Positions 39,701 through 49,269 of a DNA stretch of 64,000 nt are shown piece after piece. Within the stretch, counting starts at the first letter, position 1; each line of letters begins with the position of its first letter. A program made the position numbers and the translations under genes. Origin of the DNA: Caballeronia sp. dw_276 (GTDB lineage Bacteria; Pseudomonadota; Gammaproteobacteria; Burkholderiales; Burkholderiaceae); assembly GCF_018449635.1 (NCBI RefSeq), contig NZ_JAAVUV010000003.1, positions 310,001-374,000 of the forward strand, in the 5' to 3' direction. The notes under the pieces are model-generated. The model made no database searches, was not told where the DNA came from, and saw only the letters and a list, made by a program, of their open reading frames with translations.

Positions 39701-40809
39701 GCGACCGATCCGCCCGGCAACACTTCTATGTCAACACCCGTGACGCCGGCTTGGGCGATGAGGCTGCCGCTCAACTGCCCGGCCACTGCAACGCCGCCGC
39801 CATCGATGAGCCACGTCTGCCCGCCGCCATTTGCGCCGGTGAAAGTCCAGGTGCCCGGATCATCCTTGCGCAAGATCGTGAAGCCGCGATATTGCGCCGA
39901 TGCACCCAAGGCCGATATGTCGAAGCTGCCGTCGTTCGTGCCGCCGAGAATCAGCGTGTTCGTTCCAGCGCCCGCATCGACGACGCCGAGAATGGTCGCT
40001 GTACCCGTCAGCCGTAGCGCGTCGTCATTTGGTCCGAACAGGATTGCCGTGCCGCCCGTCCCGTTGATGCTGCCGCTATTCGAAACGAAGCTGCCGGTCC
40101 CGGCTGCGCTACCCGTTGCGGCCGCGCTCAGGTCGATTGCCGTGCCGTTCAGCGAAATGATCAGTCCGTCGTTGAAAACCGTTGTCGCCGAATTGGAAAG
40201 AATGGCGGGACCATACCCAACGATCGTCCCCGTGACGAGATTTGTCACGGTGCCGCCGCTCGGCAAGTGAACGCCCGACTGCGTGCTTGACAGGTCCTCC
40301 GCCGAGCCGCTGATCGTACCCGCGTTGGTCACGGTGCTGGTCGAGCGATTGGCGTAGACGGCGTCAAGATGACCCAGGATCGACGCGCCGGCGGCATTGA
40401 CGATATCGCCGCCGCTGTACAACGCAATTCCGGTCGTGGTGTTGCTGCGCACAGAACCGTTATTCAGGATCGATACAGGGCTGTCGAATTCGACGGCGAA
40501 ATAGCCGCCAACAACAACGCCGTTATTGGTCAGCGTCCACGTAATTGCGTTATCCGATTTTCCGAAGATCGCGACGCTGCCTTGCGCGGTTGTATCGATA
40601 ACCGCATCCGGAACTACGGTGAACGGATTGTCAGCCGGATTCAGCGAGTAGCCGGTTTGGGAACCAGCCAGATCAGTGGCATTCGCGGTATCGACAGCGA
40701 GATTGGCGAAAGCCAATATTGTTATTGGCAGGCCGATCCAGCGATGCTCTTTTTTTACCCAGGATACCGAACCGCCGGGCTGTCTCTTTGATCTTTTCGA
40801 AGCGCTCAT
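36784..40809 (-). CDS. Type V autotransporter with tandem-repeat passenger
   Basis: 1341-residue surface protein. The N-terminal extended signal peptide (residues 1-44, Lys-rich then hydrophobic, ending ANA) leads into a passenger of short beta-helix turns rich in NAGSI, GDAV and GNNGAGV phrases. Six tandem repeats of about 51 residues occupy roughly residues 408-717. A PATR-like linker and the C-terminal porin-like barrel (about 1075-1341) end in LDYRW, the expected aromatic terminus. It probably displays or releases an adhesin-type beta-solenoid; no catalytic triad is visible. Stop is 16 bp from the c-di-GMP gene, convergent. Confidence 0.9.
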   Translation of the reverse strand: MSASKRSKRQPGGSVSWVKKEHRWIGLPITILAFANLAVDTANATDLAGSQTGYSLNPADNPFTVVPDAVIDTTAQGSVAIFGKSDNAITWTLTNNGVVVGGYFAVEFDSPVSILNNGSVRSNTTTGIALYSGGDIVNAAGASILGHLDAVYANRSTSTVTNAGTISGSAEDLSSTQSGVHLPSGGTVTNLVTGTIVGYGPAILSNSATTVFNDGLIISLNGTAIDLSAAATGSAAGTGSFVSNSGSINGTGGTAILFGPNDDALRLTGTATILGVVDAGAGTNTLILGGTNDGSFDISALGASAQYRGFTILRKDDPGTWTFTGANGGGQTWLIDGGGVAVAGQLSGSLIAQAGVTGVDIEVLPGGSVAASAGNAVSVNDKSRVVNRGSISSSADGVAAVLATGDATSVENAGSIASQGAKSVGVLIVSPAGAASLTNERGGSITSAAGDAVKASVQSGASVSIINAGSIAGSADNGSGVLIDATSGTASLANQQGASIKGASGVLAPGSVNVSITNAGTIVAGGIDGTGVAIDAPSGVAVLSNERGGSITSVAGDAVKAGSNVSISNAGAIEASGTTGAGVAIDAPSGPANLVNKAGGSITAAGGNAVQAGSNVSMINAGRIASNGNNGAGVAINAPTGQTSLLNQRGASIHGANGVLAVAGTDVSIENAGSIAAQGVNGTGVSIDAPGGVASLTNEQGASITSATGVAVIAGSNVSIVNAGTIIGQSAAVRFTGSNNRLTLGSGSNVTGDLDGGLGSSNALTLQGAGTLASRTSGFSTLTMQDANWTLSAPVSITSASTISHSTLTLTGNLTSPSVTIAPDSTLNGTGALKGAVSMQGVIAPGAPTVAAIAGLQRLSTGTLSVAGSYTQASGSHYEADITPDGHDLIAVAGTAALQGGLVRVRLRAASFTPTDTYTILSTTAGLTGVFSGLETRNPFVSASLSYDASNAYLHVQRGFQFAGGTPNQIAVEAALDHGVAGIGSGVAPTRDFLSVAGDLLSLEGSSAYAALDQLSAEAYAAFPNAHFEAARLSMNAIDDRLNAARFAGECAADVATPSSANPGRVCSWISVLGSTGKLGGYDTWLGQQTSIGGVISGIDYRIVPKVTVGAALAAMHGNTSTSTLPVHGQFDTYQAALYGSYVPGAYWLQASAGYARNSDDMKRSIFFTDTPRTALGSVGGNQYFATLSNGVDISMGKIGVVSPFVALELQRAETPAFNESGADSVNLAVSANTANSIRSSLGARWRNQLELLGHAWSLNGELAWVHQYGARTQAVSASFEGAANSAFAVHGSGAARDAMQAGIGVRVALGRRVHAGLRYDGEFGGGGHTHAGNVGLDYRW
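38659..39588 (-). repeat. Six tandem 153-165 bp repeats in the autotransporter passenger
   Basis: Unit starts at 39588 (165 bp), 39423, 39270, 39117, 38964 and 38811 (153 bp each), with a partial seventh at 38658. Consensus per 51-residue unit begins VSI-NAG-I and contains GAGVAIDAPSG, N-RGGSIT and GDAVKAGSN. Copies are diverged at DNA level. Fixed 153-bp spacing suggests growth by unequal recombination. Confidence 0.85.
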
Positions 40810-40933
40810 TACCCGTTTCCAAAACGAATCGACTCAGCACTTTAGTCTGTCGAGAACGCGTTGGCGATGGGTAATGAAGCAGTAAAACAAGGAGTGAAAT
40901 GCTTCGATCTTTCGTTTATAAAGCAGCAGCGCG

Positions 40934-41392
40934 CTATAGTCCGCGCGATAAAACCGCCGTGCCGATAGTCACGACTCCCAGCACAATATTGATCAGCACG
41001 AGACGGCGAATGGTGCCGACGGAGCGCGCGCCATCGGGCCAGTTCTGCGATTGAACCGCACGACGGATCTTTGGGAATACGCCGAAGCGGATATGCCCGA
41101 ATATCAACATCATCACAATGCCGATGCCGGCCATTGCATGCAACGGCCAGGGCGCATGTCCGCCGCCGAACTGTGACAACAGAAATCCACCGGTCAGCAG
41201 GATCACGAGCACCGATGCCGCGACCCAGTTGAAGAACCGGGCAAATACGGATTCCCACAGAGGCAAACGCAATTGCGGCGATAAATCCGCGATTGCCGGC
41301 CGCAGGCAAAAATGCGCGAATATCATTCCGCCAATCCAGACCGCTACTCCCAATAAATGCAGGAACAGCGCCACTTCAATTGCCTTGTTCAT
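40934..41392 (-). CDS. CopD-family integral membrane protein
   Basis: 152 residues from the ATG at 41392 (AGGAA six bases ahead). About four membrane helices: VALFLHLLGVAVWIGGMIFA (with conserved His and Trp), FNWVAASVLVILLTGGFLLS, HAMAGIGIVMMLIFGHIRFG and LVLINIVLGVVTIGTAVLS. This is the CopD/DUF2269-like fold, sometimes tied to copper handling, but many members have unknown roles. It lies between the autotransporter and parC, all on the minus strand. Confidence 0.8.
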   Translation of the reverse strand: MNKAIEVALFLHLLGVAVWIGGMIFAHFCLRPAIADLSPQLRLPLWESVFARFFNWVAASVLVILLTGGFLLSQFGGGHAPWPLHAMAGIGIVMMLIFGHIRFGVFPKIRRAVQSQNWPDGARSVGTIRRLVLINIVLGVVTIGTAVLSRGL

Positions 41393-41490
41393 CCGGGTTC
41401 CTGATTGCAGGTTTATCTGCCGCTGAATGCGACATTCGGGCATTCGACTCGCTCGAATGAAACCAGTTCAAGTATTTTTCAAGATAAAGA

Positions 41491-41519
41491 AATGCCCGGG
41501 TCGAATACCCCCGGGCATT
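41491..41519 (-). terminator. Terminator downstream of parC
   Basis: 10-bp perfect stem AATGCCCGGG / CCCGGGCATT with a 9-base loop; on the minus strand it is followed by TCTTTATCTTG. It lies 18 bp past the parC stop. Confidence 0.75.
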
Positions 41520-41537
41520 TCAGACGAACGCTGGGTT

Positions 41538-43850
41538 TCAGCCCTCGAGAACCGGACGCAGATCAGTCACCTTGATGGTGACATCCGGCGCACGGCCCTT
41601 GCGCGCACGCTTGCCGACATAGGCCTCGAGCGCTGCCGAGCTCAGCTTTTCGTCGCGCACCTTGCCGCCGCGTCCCGCGCCCGTCAACACGATCCCGCGC
41701 TTGTCGATGGCCAGGGCCTGCCGCAATGTTTCCTTTGGTTCCAGCGCGACCAGGATCACGCCACGACCGCCGCCCGAAAGCGTTTTCATTTCATCGATAC
41801 CGAACACCAGCAGGCGCCCATTGCTCGTCAAGCACGCGACGTGCGTGGCGCCCGCCAGCACAGGCATGGGTATCAGCGGAGCAGCGCCTTCGTCGATGGT
41901 CATGAACGACTTGCCCGCCTTCACGCGGCTGACCATGTCGCCAAGCTTGGCCATGAAACCAAAACCGTTGCTCGATGCCAGCAGCAACGGCTGATCCGCC
42001 GAAGCCGCGAAGTAATGCAGCAGATGCGTTCCCGACTCCAGCTCGATCAACGACGTCACCGGCACGCCGTCGCCGCGGCCGCCCGGCAACATGGCAACCG
42101 GCACGGAATACACGCGCCCGTTGCTGCCCCACGCGACCAATACGTCCGGCGTGCGCGCGAGGAACGTGCCATAAATGCCATCGCCCGCCTTGAACTGGAA
42201 GCTCGCCGGGTCGAGCCCGTGACCCTTCAACGCGCGCACCCAGCCCTTCTGCGATACCACGACCGTGACCGGATCATCGACCACGCGCGCTTCGAACGTC
42301 GCGCGTTTTTCCGCCTGGATCAGCGTGCGGCGATCGTCGCCATACGTCTTGGCATCGCCTTCGATTTCCTTGATCAGCAGGCGCTTCATGGCGGCGTCGC
42401 TGTTCAGCAATTCTTCGAGCTTTTCCTTCTCGCTGCGCAGATCCTTCAATTCCTGCTCGATCTTGATTGCCTCGAGCCGCGCGAGTTGCCGCAACCGGAT
42501 TTCGAGAATGTCGTCGGCCTGGCGCTCGCTGAGCTTGAACCGCTCCATCAGCGCTTCCTTGGGATCGTCGGCTTCACGAATCACGCGGATCACTTCATCG
42601 ATATTCAGGAAGACGATCATTCGTCCTTCGAGAATATGGATGCGGTCGTTCACCTTGCCAAGCCGATGCTGCGTGCGCCGCGTGACCGTCGTGAAACGGA
42701 AACCGATCCACTCGTGCAGGATTTCGCGAAGACCCTTCTGACGCGGCCGGCCGTCGGCGCTGATCATGACCAAATTGATGGATGAGTTCGATTCAAGGCT
42801 CGTATGCGCGAGCAGCGAATGCACGAACTCCGTCTGGTCGATGCGGCTCGACTTCGGCTCGAACACAAGGCGCACGGGTGCGTCGCGGCCCGATTCGTCG
42901 CGAACTGTATCAAGCAGCGCAAGCATGGTCTGCTTGGTCTGCAATTGATCGGGGCTCAACGCCTTCTTGCCGAGCTTGATTTTCGGGTTTGTCAGTTCCT
43001 CGATTTCCTCGAGCACCTTCTGGCCCGAAGTACTCGGCGGCAATTCGGTAATCACGAGTTGCCACTGACCACGCGCCATCTCCTCGATCTTCCAGCGCGC
43101 ACGCACTTTCAGGCTGCCGCGGCCGGTTTCATAGGCCGCCGCGATTTCCGCCGGGCTGGAAATGATCTGCCCGCCGCCCGGAAAATCCGGGCCCGGAACC
43201 ATGTCCATCAACTCGGCGTGTTCGATCTTCGGATTGCGGATCATCGCGACCGCGGCGGCCGCGACTTCGCGCAAATTGTGCGATGGAATTTCCGTCGCGA
43301 GACCCACCGCGATCCCCGACGCGCCATTCAGAAGCGCGAACGGCAGGCGTGCGGGCAGGAGCTTCGGCTCCTGGAACGAGCCGTCGTAATTCGGCATGAA
43401 GTCGACGGTGCCCATGTCGATTTCATCGAGCAGCAACTTGGCGATGGGCGTGAGGCGCGCTTCCGTGTACCGCATGGCCGCCGCGCCATCGCCGTCGCGC
43501 GAACCGAAGTTGCCCTGGCCGTCGATAAGCGGATAACGCATCGAGAAGGCCTGCGCGAGACGCACCAGCGCGTCATAGGCCGACTGATCGCCGTGCGGAT
43601 GGTATTTACCGAGCACGTCGCCCACCACGCGGGCCGACTTCACCGGCTTGGCCGTGTTTGCCAGGCCCATCTCGTTCATGGCGAACAGGATGCGGCGCTG
43701 CACGGGCTTCTGGCCGTCGCTGACATCGGGCAACGCACGGCCTTTGACCACGCTCACCGCGTAGTCGAGATACGCGCGCTCGGCGTAATCGCCAAGCGTC
43801 AGTTTTTCGCCATCGGGCGCGGCTTCTTGTTCCGCGAAGAGATCGTCCAT
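41538..43850 (-). CDS. parC: DNA topoisomerase IV subunit A
   Basis: 770 residues. Decatenates daughter chromosomes together with ParE. The catalytic Tyr128 lies in [20 protein letters not shown]; the breakage-reunion domain has [20 protein letters not shown] and [20 protein letters not shown]. The C-terminal half is the beta-pinwheel region ([29 protein letters not shown]). The quinolone-region residues in [10 protein letters not shown] are wild-type-looking. parE lies 52 bp upstream in the same direction. Confidence 0.97.
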   Translation of the reverse strand: MDDLFAEQEAAPDGEKLTLGDYAERAYLDYAVSVVKGRALPDVSDGQKPVQRRILFAMNEMGLANTAKPVKSARVVGDVLGKYHPHGDQSAYDALVRLAQAFSMRYPLIDGQGNFGSRDGDGAAAMRYTEARLTPIAKLLLDEIDMGTVDFMPNYDGSFQEPKLLPARLPFALLNGASGIAVGLATEIPSHNLREVAAAAVAMIRNPKIEHAELMDMVPGPDFPGGGQIISSPAEIAAAYETGRGSLKVRARWKIEEMARGQWQLVITELPPSTSGQKVLEEIEELTNPKIKLGKKALSPDQLQTKQTMLALLDTVRDESGRDAPVRLVFEPKSSRIDQTEFVHSLLAHTSLESNSSINLVMISADGRPRQKGLREILHEWIGFRFTTVTRRTQHRLGKVNDRIHILEGRMIVFLNIDEVIRVIREADDPKEALMERFKLSERQADDILEIRLRQLARLEAIKIEQELKDLRSEKEKLEELLNSDAAMKRLLIKEIEGDAKTYGDDRRTLIQAEKRATFEARVVDDPVTVVVSQKGWVRALKGHGLDPASFQFKAGDGIYGTFLARTPDVLVAWGSNGRVYSVPVAMLPGGRGDGVPVTSLIELESGTHLLHYFAASADQPLLLASSNGFGFMAKLGDMVSRVKAGKSFMTIDEGAAPLIPMPVLAGATHVACLTSNGRLLVFGIDEMKTLSGGGRGVILVALEPKETLRQALAIDKRGIVLTGAGRGGKVRDEKLSSAALEAYVGKRARKGRAPDVTIKVTDLRPVLEG

Positions 43851-43902
43851 CGAATTTCCAGTGTTATGCGTTGACGAGGTTCAGGGGCAGACTCGCGGCA
43901 GC

Positions 43903-45918
43903 TCAGATATCCGCTTCGACTTCGTTGCCCTTCTCTTCCAGCCAGCTACGTCGCGATGCGGCTTCGCCCTTGCCCATCAGCATGGTCATGCGCGTGACCG
44001 TGTTGTCGAAGCCCAGGTCGCCGAGCTGGACCGGCAGCAAACGGCGCGTGTCGGGGTTCATGGTCGTGTCCCAGAGCTGCTCAGCGCTCATTTCGCCCAG
44101 GCCCTTGAAGCGGCTGATCGACCATTGCGTTTCGCGCACGCCGTCCTTCCTGAGTTTGTCCAGGATGGCTTCGAGTTCGCCTTCATCGAGGGCATAGAGT
44201 TTCTGCGCCGGCTTCTTGCCGCGAGCGGGGGCGTCGACACGAAAGAGCGGCGGCCGCGCAATGCACACGTTGCCCTGCTCGATCAGTTGCGGGAAATGTT
44301 TGAAGAACAGCGTGAGCAGGAGAACCTGGATGTGCGAGCCGTCCACGTCCGCGTCCGACAGGATGCAGATCTTGCCGTAACGCAGGTTCGAAAGATCCGC
44401 CTTGTTGTCGAGGCTATCCGGGCTATGCGGATCCACGCCGATCGCCACCGCGATGTCGTGCACTTCGTTGTTGGCGAACAGCCTGTCGCGCTCGGTTTCC
44501 CACGTGTTCAGCACCTTGCCGCGCAACGGCAGGATGGCCTGGAATTCCTTGTCGCGGCCCATCTTTGCCGAACCACCCGCCGAGTCACCCTCCACGAGGA
44601 AGAGCTCGTTGCGCGAGATGTCGGTGGATTCGCAATCGGTCAGCTTGCCGGGCAGCACCGCCACACCCGAGCTCTTGCGCTTCTCGACCTTCTGCCCCGC
44701 CCGCGTGCGCGCCTGAGCCTGACGGATCACCAGTTCCGCGAGCTTCTTGCCGTATTCGACGTGCTGGTTCAGCCACAATTCAAGCGCCGGCCGCGAAAAC
44801 GACGACACGAGTTTCACGGCGTCGCGACTGTTCAGACGTTCCTTGATCTGCCCCTGGAACTGCGGATCGAGCACCTTCGCCGACAGCACGAACGACACCC
44901 GCGCGAACACGTCTTCCGCGAGCAGCTTGACGCCCTTGGGCTGCAGGTTATGCAACTCGACAAAGCTCTTGACCGCCTGGAACAAGCCGTCGCGCAGGCC
45001 GGATTCGTGCGTGCCGCCGGCGGGCGTGGGGATCAAGTTGACGTACGACTCGCGCAGCAACGGCCCTTCTTCGCTCCACGCGACGACCCAGCTCGCACCT
45101 TCGCCTTCGGCAAACGTCTCTTCGCTCGACTTCGCGTTGCCCGCGAAACGCTCGCCTTCGAACAACGGGATCAGCAGGTCGCTGCCGCCCATACCTTCGA
45201 GCAGGTAGCCACGCAGGCCGTCCTCGTACTTCCAGGTCTGGCGTTCGCCGGTTTTTTCGTTGATGAGCGTGACTTCCACGCCCGGCAGCAATACGGCCTT
45301 GGAGCGCAAGAGGCGCTGCAACTCGGCCACAGGCAGGTTCGGCGAATCGAAATACTTGGAATTGGCCCAGGCGGTGACGCGCGTGCCGGACCTCTTCTCG
45401 CCGCGATTCATCGCGCGGGTTTCGAGCGGCTTTACAACGTCGCCGTTGGCGAAACCCAGTTCCGCCACCTTTCCGTCGCGCCAGACAGTTACGTCGAGCC
45501 GCGTGGAAAGCGCGTTCGTTACCGATACACCCACGCCATGCAAGCCGCCCGAGAACGTGTACGCGCCGCCGGCGGCCTTGTCGAACTTGCCGCCCGCATG
45601 CAGGCGCGTGAACACGATCTCGACGACCGGCACGCCTTCCTCCGGATGCAGGCCATAGGGAATGCCGCGCCCGTCGTCTTCGACGGACACCGAATGGTCC
45701 GCATGCAGCGTCACCGTGATCTGCTTGCCATAGCCGCCGAGCGCCTCGTCCGAGGCGTTATCGATGACTTCCTGAATGATGTGCAGCGGATTTTCCGTGC
45801 GGGTGTACATGCCGGGCCGTTGCTTGACCGGCTCGAGCCCCTTCAGCACCTTGATCGATGCTTCGCTGTATCCGCTGTTCTTGCCGCCGTCGGCGGCGCT
45901 GGGTTTTTTCGTGGACAT
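43903..45918 (-). CDS. parE: DNA topoisomerase IV subunit B
   Basis: 671 residues from the ATG at 45918 (MSTKKPSAADGGKNSGYSEA); the longer frame to 46233 is not supported. The GHKL ATPase site shows NASDEALGGYGK and EDDGRGIPYGLHPEEG; the TOPRIM domain shows LVEGDSAGGSAKMGRDKEFQ with PLRGKVLNTWE. It ends with the conserved MNPDTRRLLPVQLGDLGFDN. Same operon as parC. The 256 bp between this gene and uup hold a G-run but no gene. Confidence 0.96.
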   Translation of the reverse strand: MSTKKPSAADGGKNSGYSEASIKVLKGLEPVKQRPGMYTRTENPLHIIQEVIDNASDEALGGYGKQITVTLHADHSVSVEDDGRGIPYGLHPEEGVPVVEIVFTRLHAGGKFDKAAGGAYTFSGGLHGVGVSVTNALSTRLDVTVWRDGKVAELGFANGDVVKPLETRAMNRGEKRSGTRVTAWANSKYFDSPNLPVAELQRLLRSKAVLLPGVEVTLINEKTGERQTWKYEDGLRGYLLEGMGGSDLLIPLFEGERFAGNAKSSEETFAEGEGASWVVAWSEEGPLLRESYVNLIPTPAGGTHESGLRDGLFQAVKSFVELHNLQPKGVKLLAEDVFARVSFVLSAKVLDPQFQGQIKERLNSRDAVKLVSSFSRPALELWLNQHVEYGKKLAELVIRQAQARTRAGQKVEKRKSSGVAVLPGKLTDCESTDISRNELFLVEGDSAGGSAKMGRDKEFQAILPLRGKVLNTWETERDRLFANNEVHDIAVAIGVDPHSPDSLDNKADLSNLRYGKICILSDADVDGSHIQVLLLTLFFKHFPQLIEQGNVCIARPPLFRVDAPARGKKPAQKLYALDEGELEAILDKLRKDGVRETQWSISRFKGLGEMSAEQLWDTTMNPDTRRLLPVQLGDLGFDNTVTRMTMLMGKGEAASRRSWLEEKGNEVEADI

Positions 45919-46174
45919 GTCTGGACGGTGGTCCGGCAGTCCGGGGGGGACGACCGGCGAATGCGTGAACAGTACGGGCCAATCCGGTGCGGCCGGCCAG
46001 GTGTGGCCCCGGCCGGGGCACCGATTTGAGCGTCGATAACCTGAAACCGCGACGGCGAACGCCAGCTTGCAGCCAACCTGCGGCCTTAAAGCCAGCGCGC
46101 CCGAAAACGCGACGTATTTTACTGATTTCGACAAACTTTTCGATACAGCGAACGGCGTGGCACCGAAGATAGCC

Positions 46175-48112
46175 TTACTTGCGCTTTGCTTCGAGTTCTT
46201 CCCAGCGTTCGAGCGCGACCAGCAGTTCTTCATCGATCACCGCGTGCCGTTCGCTCAATCGCGTGCCTTCCTTCGGATCTTTCGCGAAAACGGAACCGTC
46301 TTCCAGCTTTGCCGCGATGGACTTTTGCTCCGCTTCGAGCGCCGCGATTTGCGCCGGCAACGCTTCCAGTTCGCGAACTTCCTTGTACGGAAGCTTGTTG
46401 GATCGCTGTGAATTGCGTCCCGCGCCGCTGTCCTTCGGGCCGTCGTCCTTTTTCGCTTGCTTGGCGGTATCGCGGGCGGCGTCTGCCGCTATTTTTTCAG
46501 AACGGTCGCTCTGGATCTGCCAGTCGGTGAAGCCGCCGACGTACTCGCGCCACTTGCCCCCGCCTTCCGATGCAAACACAGACGTCACCACGTTATCGAG
46601 GAATTGCCGGTCGTGGCTCACCAGAAGAACCGTGCCGTCGTAATCAGTGAGCAGCTCTTCCAGCAGCTCGAGTGTCTGGATATCGAGGTCGTTGGTCGGC
46701 TCGTCCAGCACCAGCACGTTCGCCGGCCGGGCAAACAGGCGCGCCAGCAGCAGCCGGTTGCGCTCGCCGCCCGAAAGCGACCGCACGGGCGAACGCGCGC
46801 GCTCGGGCGCAAACAGGAAGTCGCCGAGATAGCTCATCACGTGTTTCTTCACGCCGTTCACTTCGACCCATTCGCTGCCGGGGCTGATGGTGTCGGCGAG
46901 GGTTTTATCGAGGTCGAGCTGCGCGCGCATCTGGTCGAAATACGCGACTTGCGTATTCGTGCCGGTGCGCACCGTGCCGCTGTCCGGCGCGAGTTCGCCG
47001 AGAATCATCTTGAGCAGCGTGGTCTTGCCCGCACCGTTCGGGCCGATGAAACCGAATTTGTCGCCGCGCATGACGGTGGCCGTGAAGTTATCGACGATGG
47101 TTCTGTCGCCGTACTTCTTCGTCACATCCGTCAGTTCCGACACGATCTTGCCCGAGCGTTCGCCTTGCCCGACGTCGAGCTTTACATTGCCCTGCACGTT
47201 GCGCCGTTCGGCACGTTCGTTACGCATTTCAACCAGCCGCGCAATCCGCCCGACGCTGCGCGTACGCCGCGCCTCCACGCCCTTGCGAATCCATACTTCT
47301 TCCTGCGCCAGCAGCTTGTCGAACTTGGCCGCTTCGACCTGTTCGATTTCAAGCTGCTGCGCCTTGCGCGTCTGGTACGCGGTGTAATTGCCCGGATACG
47401 AAAGCAAACGTCCACGATCCAGATCGACAATACGCGTTGCAACCTTGTCCAGAAACGCCCGGTCGTGGGTGATGAACAGCAGGCCCGTACGCAGCGTGAC
47501 CAGCAACTCTTCGAGCCAGCGAATCCCTTCGAAATCGAGGTGGTTGGTCGGTTCGTCGAGCAGCAGTACGTCCGGCTGAACGACCAGCGCCCGCGCGAGC
47601 GCGACACGCTTTTTCATGCCGCCCGAAAGCGCGCCGGAACGAACGTCGCCATCCAGGCCGATCTGCTGCAGCGTGGTCGCAACGCGGGTCTGCCAGTTCC
47701 ACGCATCGGTTGTGTCGAGTGACGATTGCAGCGCGTTCATGCGCGACATCAGCGCGTCGTGCTCCGGACCTTCGTGCGGTGCATCGGCGAGCTGGTGCGC
47801 AACGGCGTCGTAGTCATCGAGCAATTGCCGCGCGTGCGACAGGCCCGACGCGACGACGTCGAACACCGACGCCTCGAGGTCGAACTCGGGCTCCTGCGGC
47901 ACATAGACGGTCGTGAGCTCGTTCTGGCGCGTGACCAGGCCGTCGTCCGGCTTCGCCAATCCGGCGATGATCTTCAGCAGCGACGACTTGCCCGCGCCGT
48001 TACGCCCGATAAGCCCGACGCGTTCGCCCGCTTCGAGTGAAAAGTCGGCGTGATCGAGCAACGCGACGTGGCCGAACGCGAGTTGCGCGTCGGAAATGGA
48101 ATAAAGCGACAT
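46175..48112 (-). CDS. uup: ABC-F ATPase, Uup type
   Basis: 645 residues from the ATG at 48112; the open frame to 48268 is not supported. Two ABC domains: Walker A GRNGAGKSSLLK and GPNGAGKTTLLK, signatures LSGGMKKRVALARAL and LSGGERNRLLLARLF, separated by a charged linker. The C-terminal coiled coil (KLPYKEVRELEALPAQIAAL) is the mark of Uup rather than EttA or YheS. Uup acts on ribosomes or DNA structures and limits transposon excision in E. coli. No membrane domain. Confidence 0.93.
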   Translation of the reverse strand: MSLYSISDAQLAFGHVALLDHADFSLEAGERVGLIGRNGAGKSSLLKIIAGLAKPDDGLVTRQNELTTVYVPQEPEFDLEASVFDVVASGLSHARQLLDDYDAVAHQLADAPHEGPEHDALMSRMNALQSSLDTTDAWNWQTRVATTLQQIGLDGDVRSGALSGGMKKRVALARALVVQPDVLLLDEPTNHLDFEGIRWLEELLVTLRTGLLFITHDRAFLDKVATRIVDLDRGRLLSYPGNYTAYQTRKAQQLEIEQVEAAKFDKLLAQEEVWIRKGVEARRTRSVGRIARLVEMRNERAERRNVQGNVKLDVGQGERSGKIVSELTDVTKKYGDRTIVDNFTATVMRGDKFGFIGPNGAGKTTLLKMILGELAPDSGTVRTGTNTQVAYFDQMRAQLDLDKTLADTISPGSEWVEVNGVKKHVMSYLGDFLFAPERARSPVRSLSGGERNRLLLARLFARPANVLVLDEPTNDLDIQTLELLEELLTDYDGTVLLVSHDRQFLDNVVTSVFASEGGGKWREYVGGFTDWQIQSDRSEKIAADAARDTAKQAKKDDGPKDSGAGRNSQRSNKLPYKEVRELEALPAQIAALEAEQKSIAAKLEDGSVFAKDPKEGTRLSERHAVIDEELLVALERWEELEAKRK

Positions 48113-48304
48113 GGGAGGCAGCCGGAAAAGTGCAAATACTGGAAGCGGCCATTGTACCGGTCTTGGCCGGTGCGCCCGGGCCCCTCTGCCATCAGGCCTA
48201 ATAAAGGGACCTGCCTGGTTACAACTAGACGATGCGGCCGGCGCCATTTTTGAGATTTCGGCGGACATCTTTGTGACATCCGCCGCGCCGCATTTTCGAC
48301 GGTA

Positions 48305-48709
48305 TTACTTCACGTGGATCTTGATCGTCTGGCTCATTTCCGGACCGAACGACTGGTGGGCGCCATCGCCGAATTGAAGCGTCAGCGTGTGGTCGCCGGG
48401 AGGCAGCTTCACGTCCGCTTCGGTCTGGGCCTTGCCGAAATGCAACGACTTGTCGTTAGCCGGGATGACGAGACCCTTTTGCATGGGGCCGGCATCGATC
48501 AACAGGTGGTGATGGCCTTTATTGGGATCGAGATCGCCTGCCGGCGCGAGCCCCATGCCTTCCAGGCCGAACACCACGTGCCCCGGGCTTGTCACGGTCG
48601 CGCCGTCTTTCGGCTCTACAAAAAAGACGCGCGCTTCGGCATGCGCCGCGGCGGTCATGAGGAACATGCTCGACAACACCAATCCCGACAACAGTTTCTT
48701 GAACGTCAT
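48305..48709 (-). CDS. DUF4399 secreted protein
   Basis: 134 residues from the ATG at 48709 with GGGAG eight bases ahead; the frame to 49024 is unsupported. Signal peptide to about residue 24 (MTAAAHA|EA). The mature part has RVFFVEPKDGATVTSPGHVV, GLAPAGDLDPNKGHHHLLID and PGDHTLTLQFGDGAHQSFGP, the DUF4399 pattern. The cluster HHH near residue 74 may bind metal. Periplasmic, role unknown; divergent from rubredoxin. Confidence 0.85.
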   Translation of the reverse strand: MTFKKLLSGLVLSSMFLMTAAAHAEARVFFVEPKDGATVTSPGHVVFGLEGMGLAPAGDLDPNKGHHHLLIDAGPMQKGLVIPANDKSLHFGKAQTEADVKLPPGDHTLTLQFGDGAHQSFGPEMSQTIKIHVK

Positions 48710-49066
48710 TTTTTTGCTCCCAAGAAGAGTGCGGCTGCCGATGAACAATCCCGGCCGCCAAAACGGCTGCGTGCAGCGCGCGATGGCATCGCTCAAACCC
48801 GTTGGCGAAAGGCCCTCGCGGAAGTGCACAAAATCCGCCCGGCAGAGGATACACCGACCTCGCGAAAGAAACGCATGTCGCATGACTTCCATCGCGGCGG
48901 GCGCGAAATACCGTTTATTACGCGTCGGATCTCCCCTTGCGAAGAGCGGATTTCGACATTCCGGTAACATTCGGTTCGCCGGTAGCAATGGTAGTCGGGC
49001 GGGATCGTAATATTTGGCCCGCACTAAATTTGCTATTTTCTGTTGAACGAGAAGAAAGAGTCTGTC

Positions 49067-49249
49067 GTGAGTGAAGTTTTAGAATATAAAAGCTGGGTTT
49101 GTCTGATTTGCGGCTGGATCTACAACGAAGAAGATGGCTTGCCGGAAGACGGTATCGCGGCCGGAACACGCTTCGCCGATATCCCTGATACATGGCGCTG
49201 CCCGCTGTGCGACGTGGGCAAGGAAGACTTTGTGGCGGTCGAGTTCTGA
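49067..49249 (+). CDS. Rubredoxin
   Basis: 60 residues from the GTG at 49067; an upstream TTG at 49043 is possible but less likely. Mononuclear iron electron carrier with both knuckles intact: VCLICGWIYNEEDGLPEDGI and WRCPLCDVGKEDFVAVE (C-x2-C pairs). Family length is about 55, so the GTG start fits. It may feed an alkane hydroxylase or oxidative-stress reductase, neither present here. Convergent with the methyltransferase gene. Confidence 0.92.
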   Translation: MSEVLEYKSWVCLICGWIYNEEDGLPEDGIAAGTRFADIPDTWRCPLCDVGKEDFVAVEF

Positions 49250-49269
49250 ACGCCTGGACCGGTCGCGCT

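Noticed and set aside
41427..42785. 452-codon plus-strand frame opposite parC
   Set aside because: Shadow of parC; no family features.
43861..46029. 722-codon open frame on the plus strand opposite parE
   Set aside because: Exactly antisense to a complete parE with all motifs; long antisense frames are common in GC-rich genomes because of codon bias, and the translation has no recognisable fold or ribosome site.
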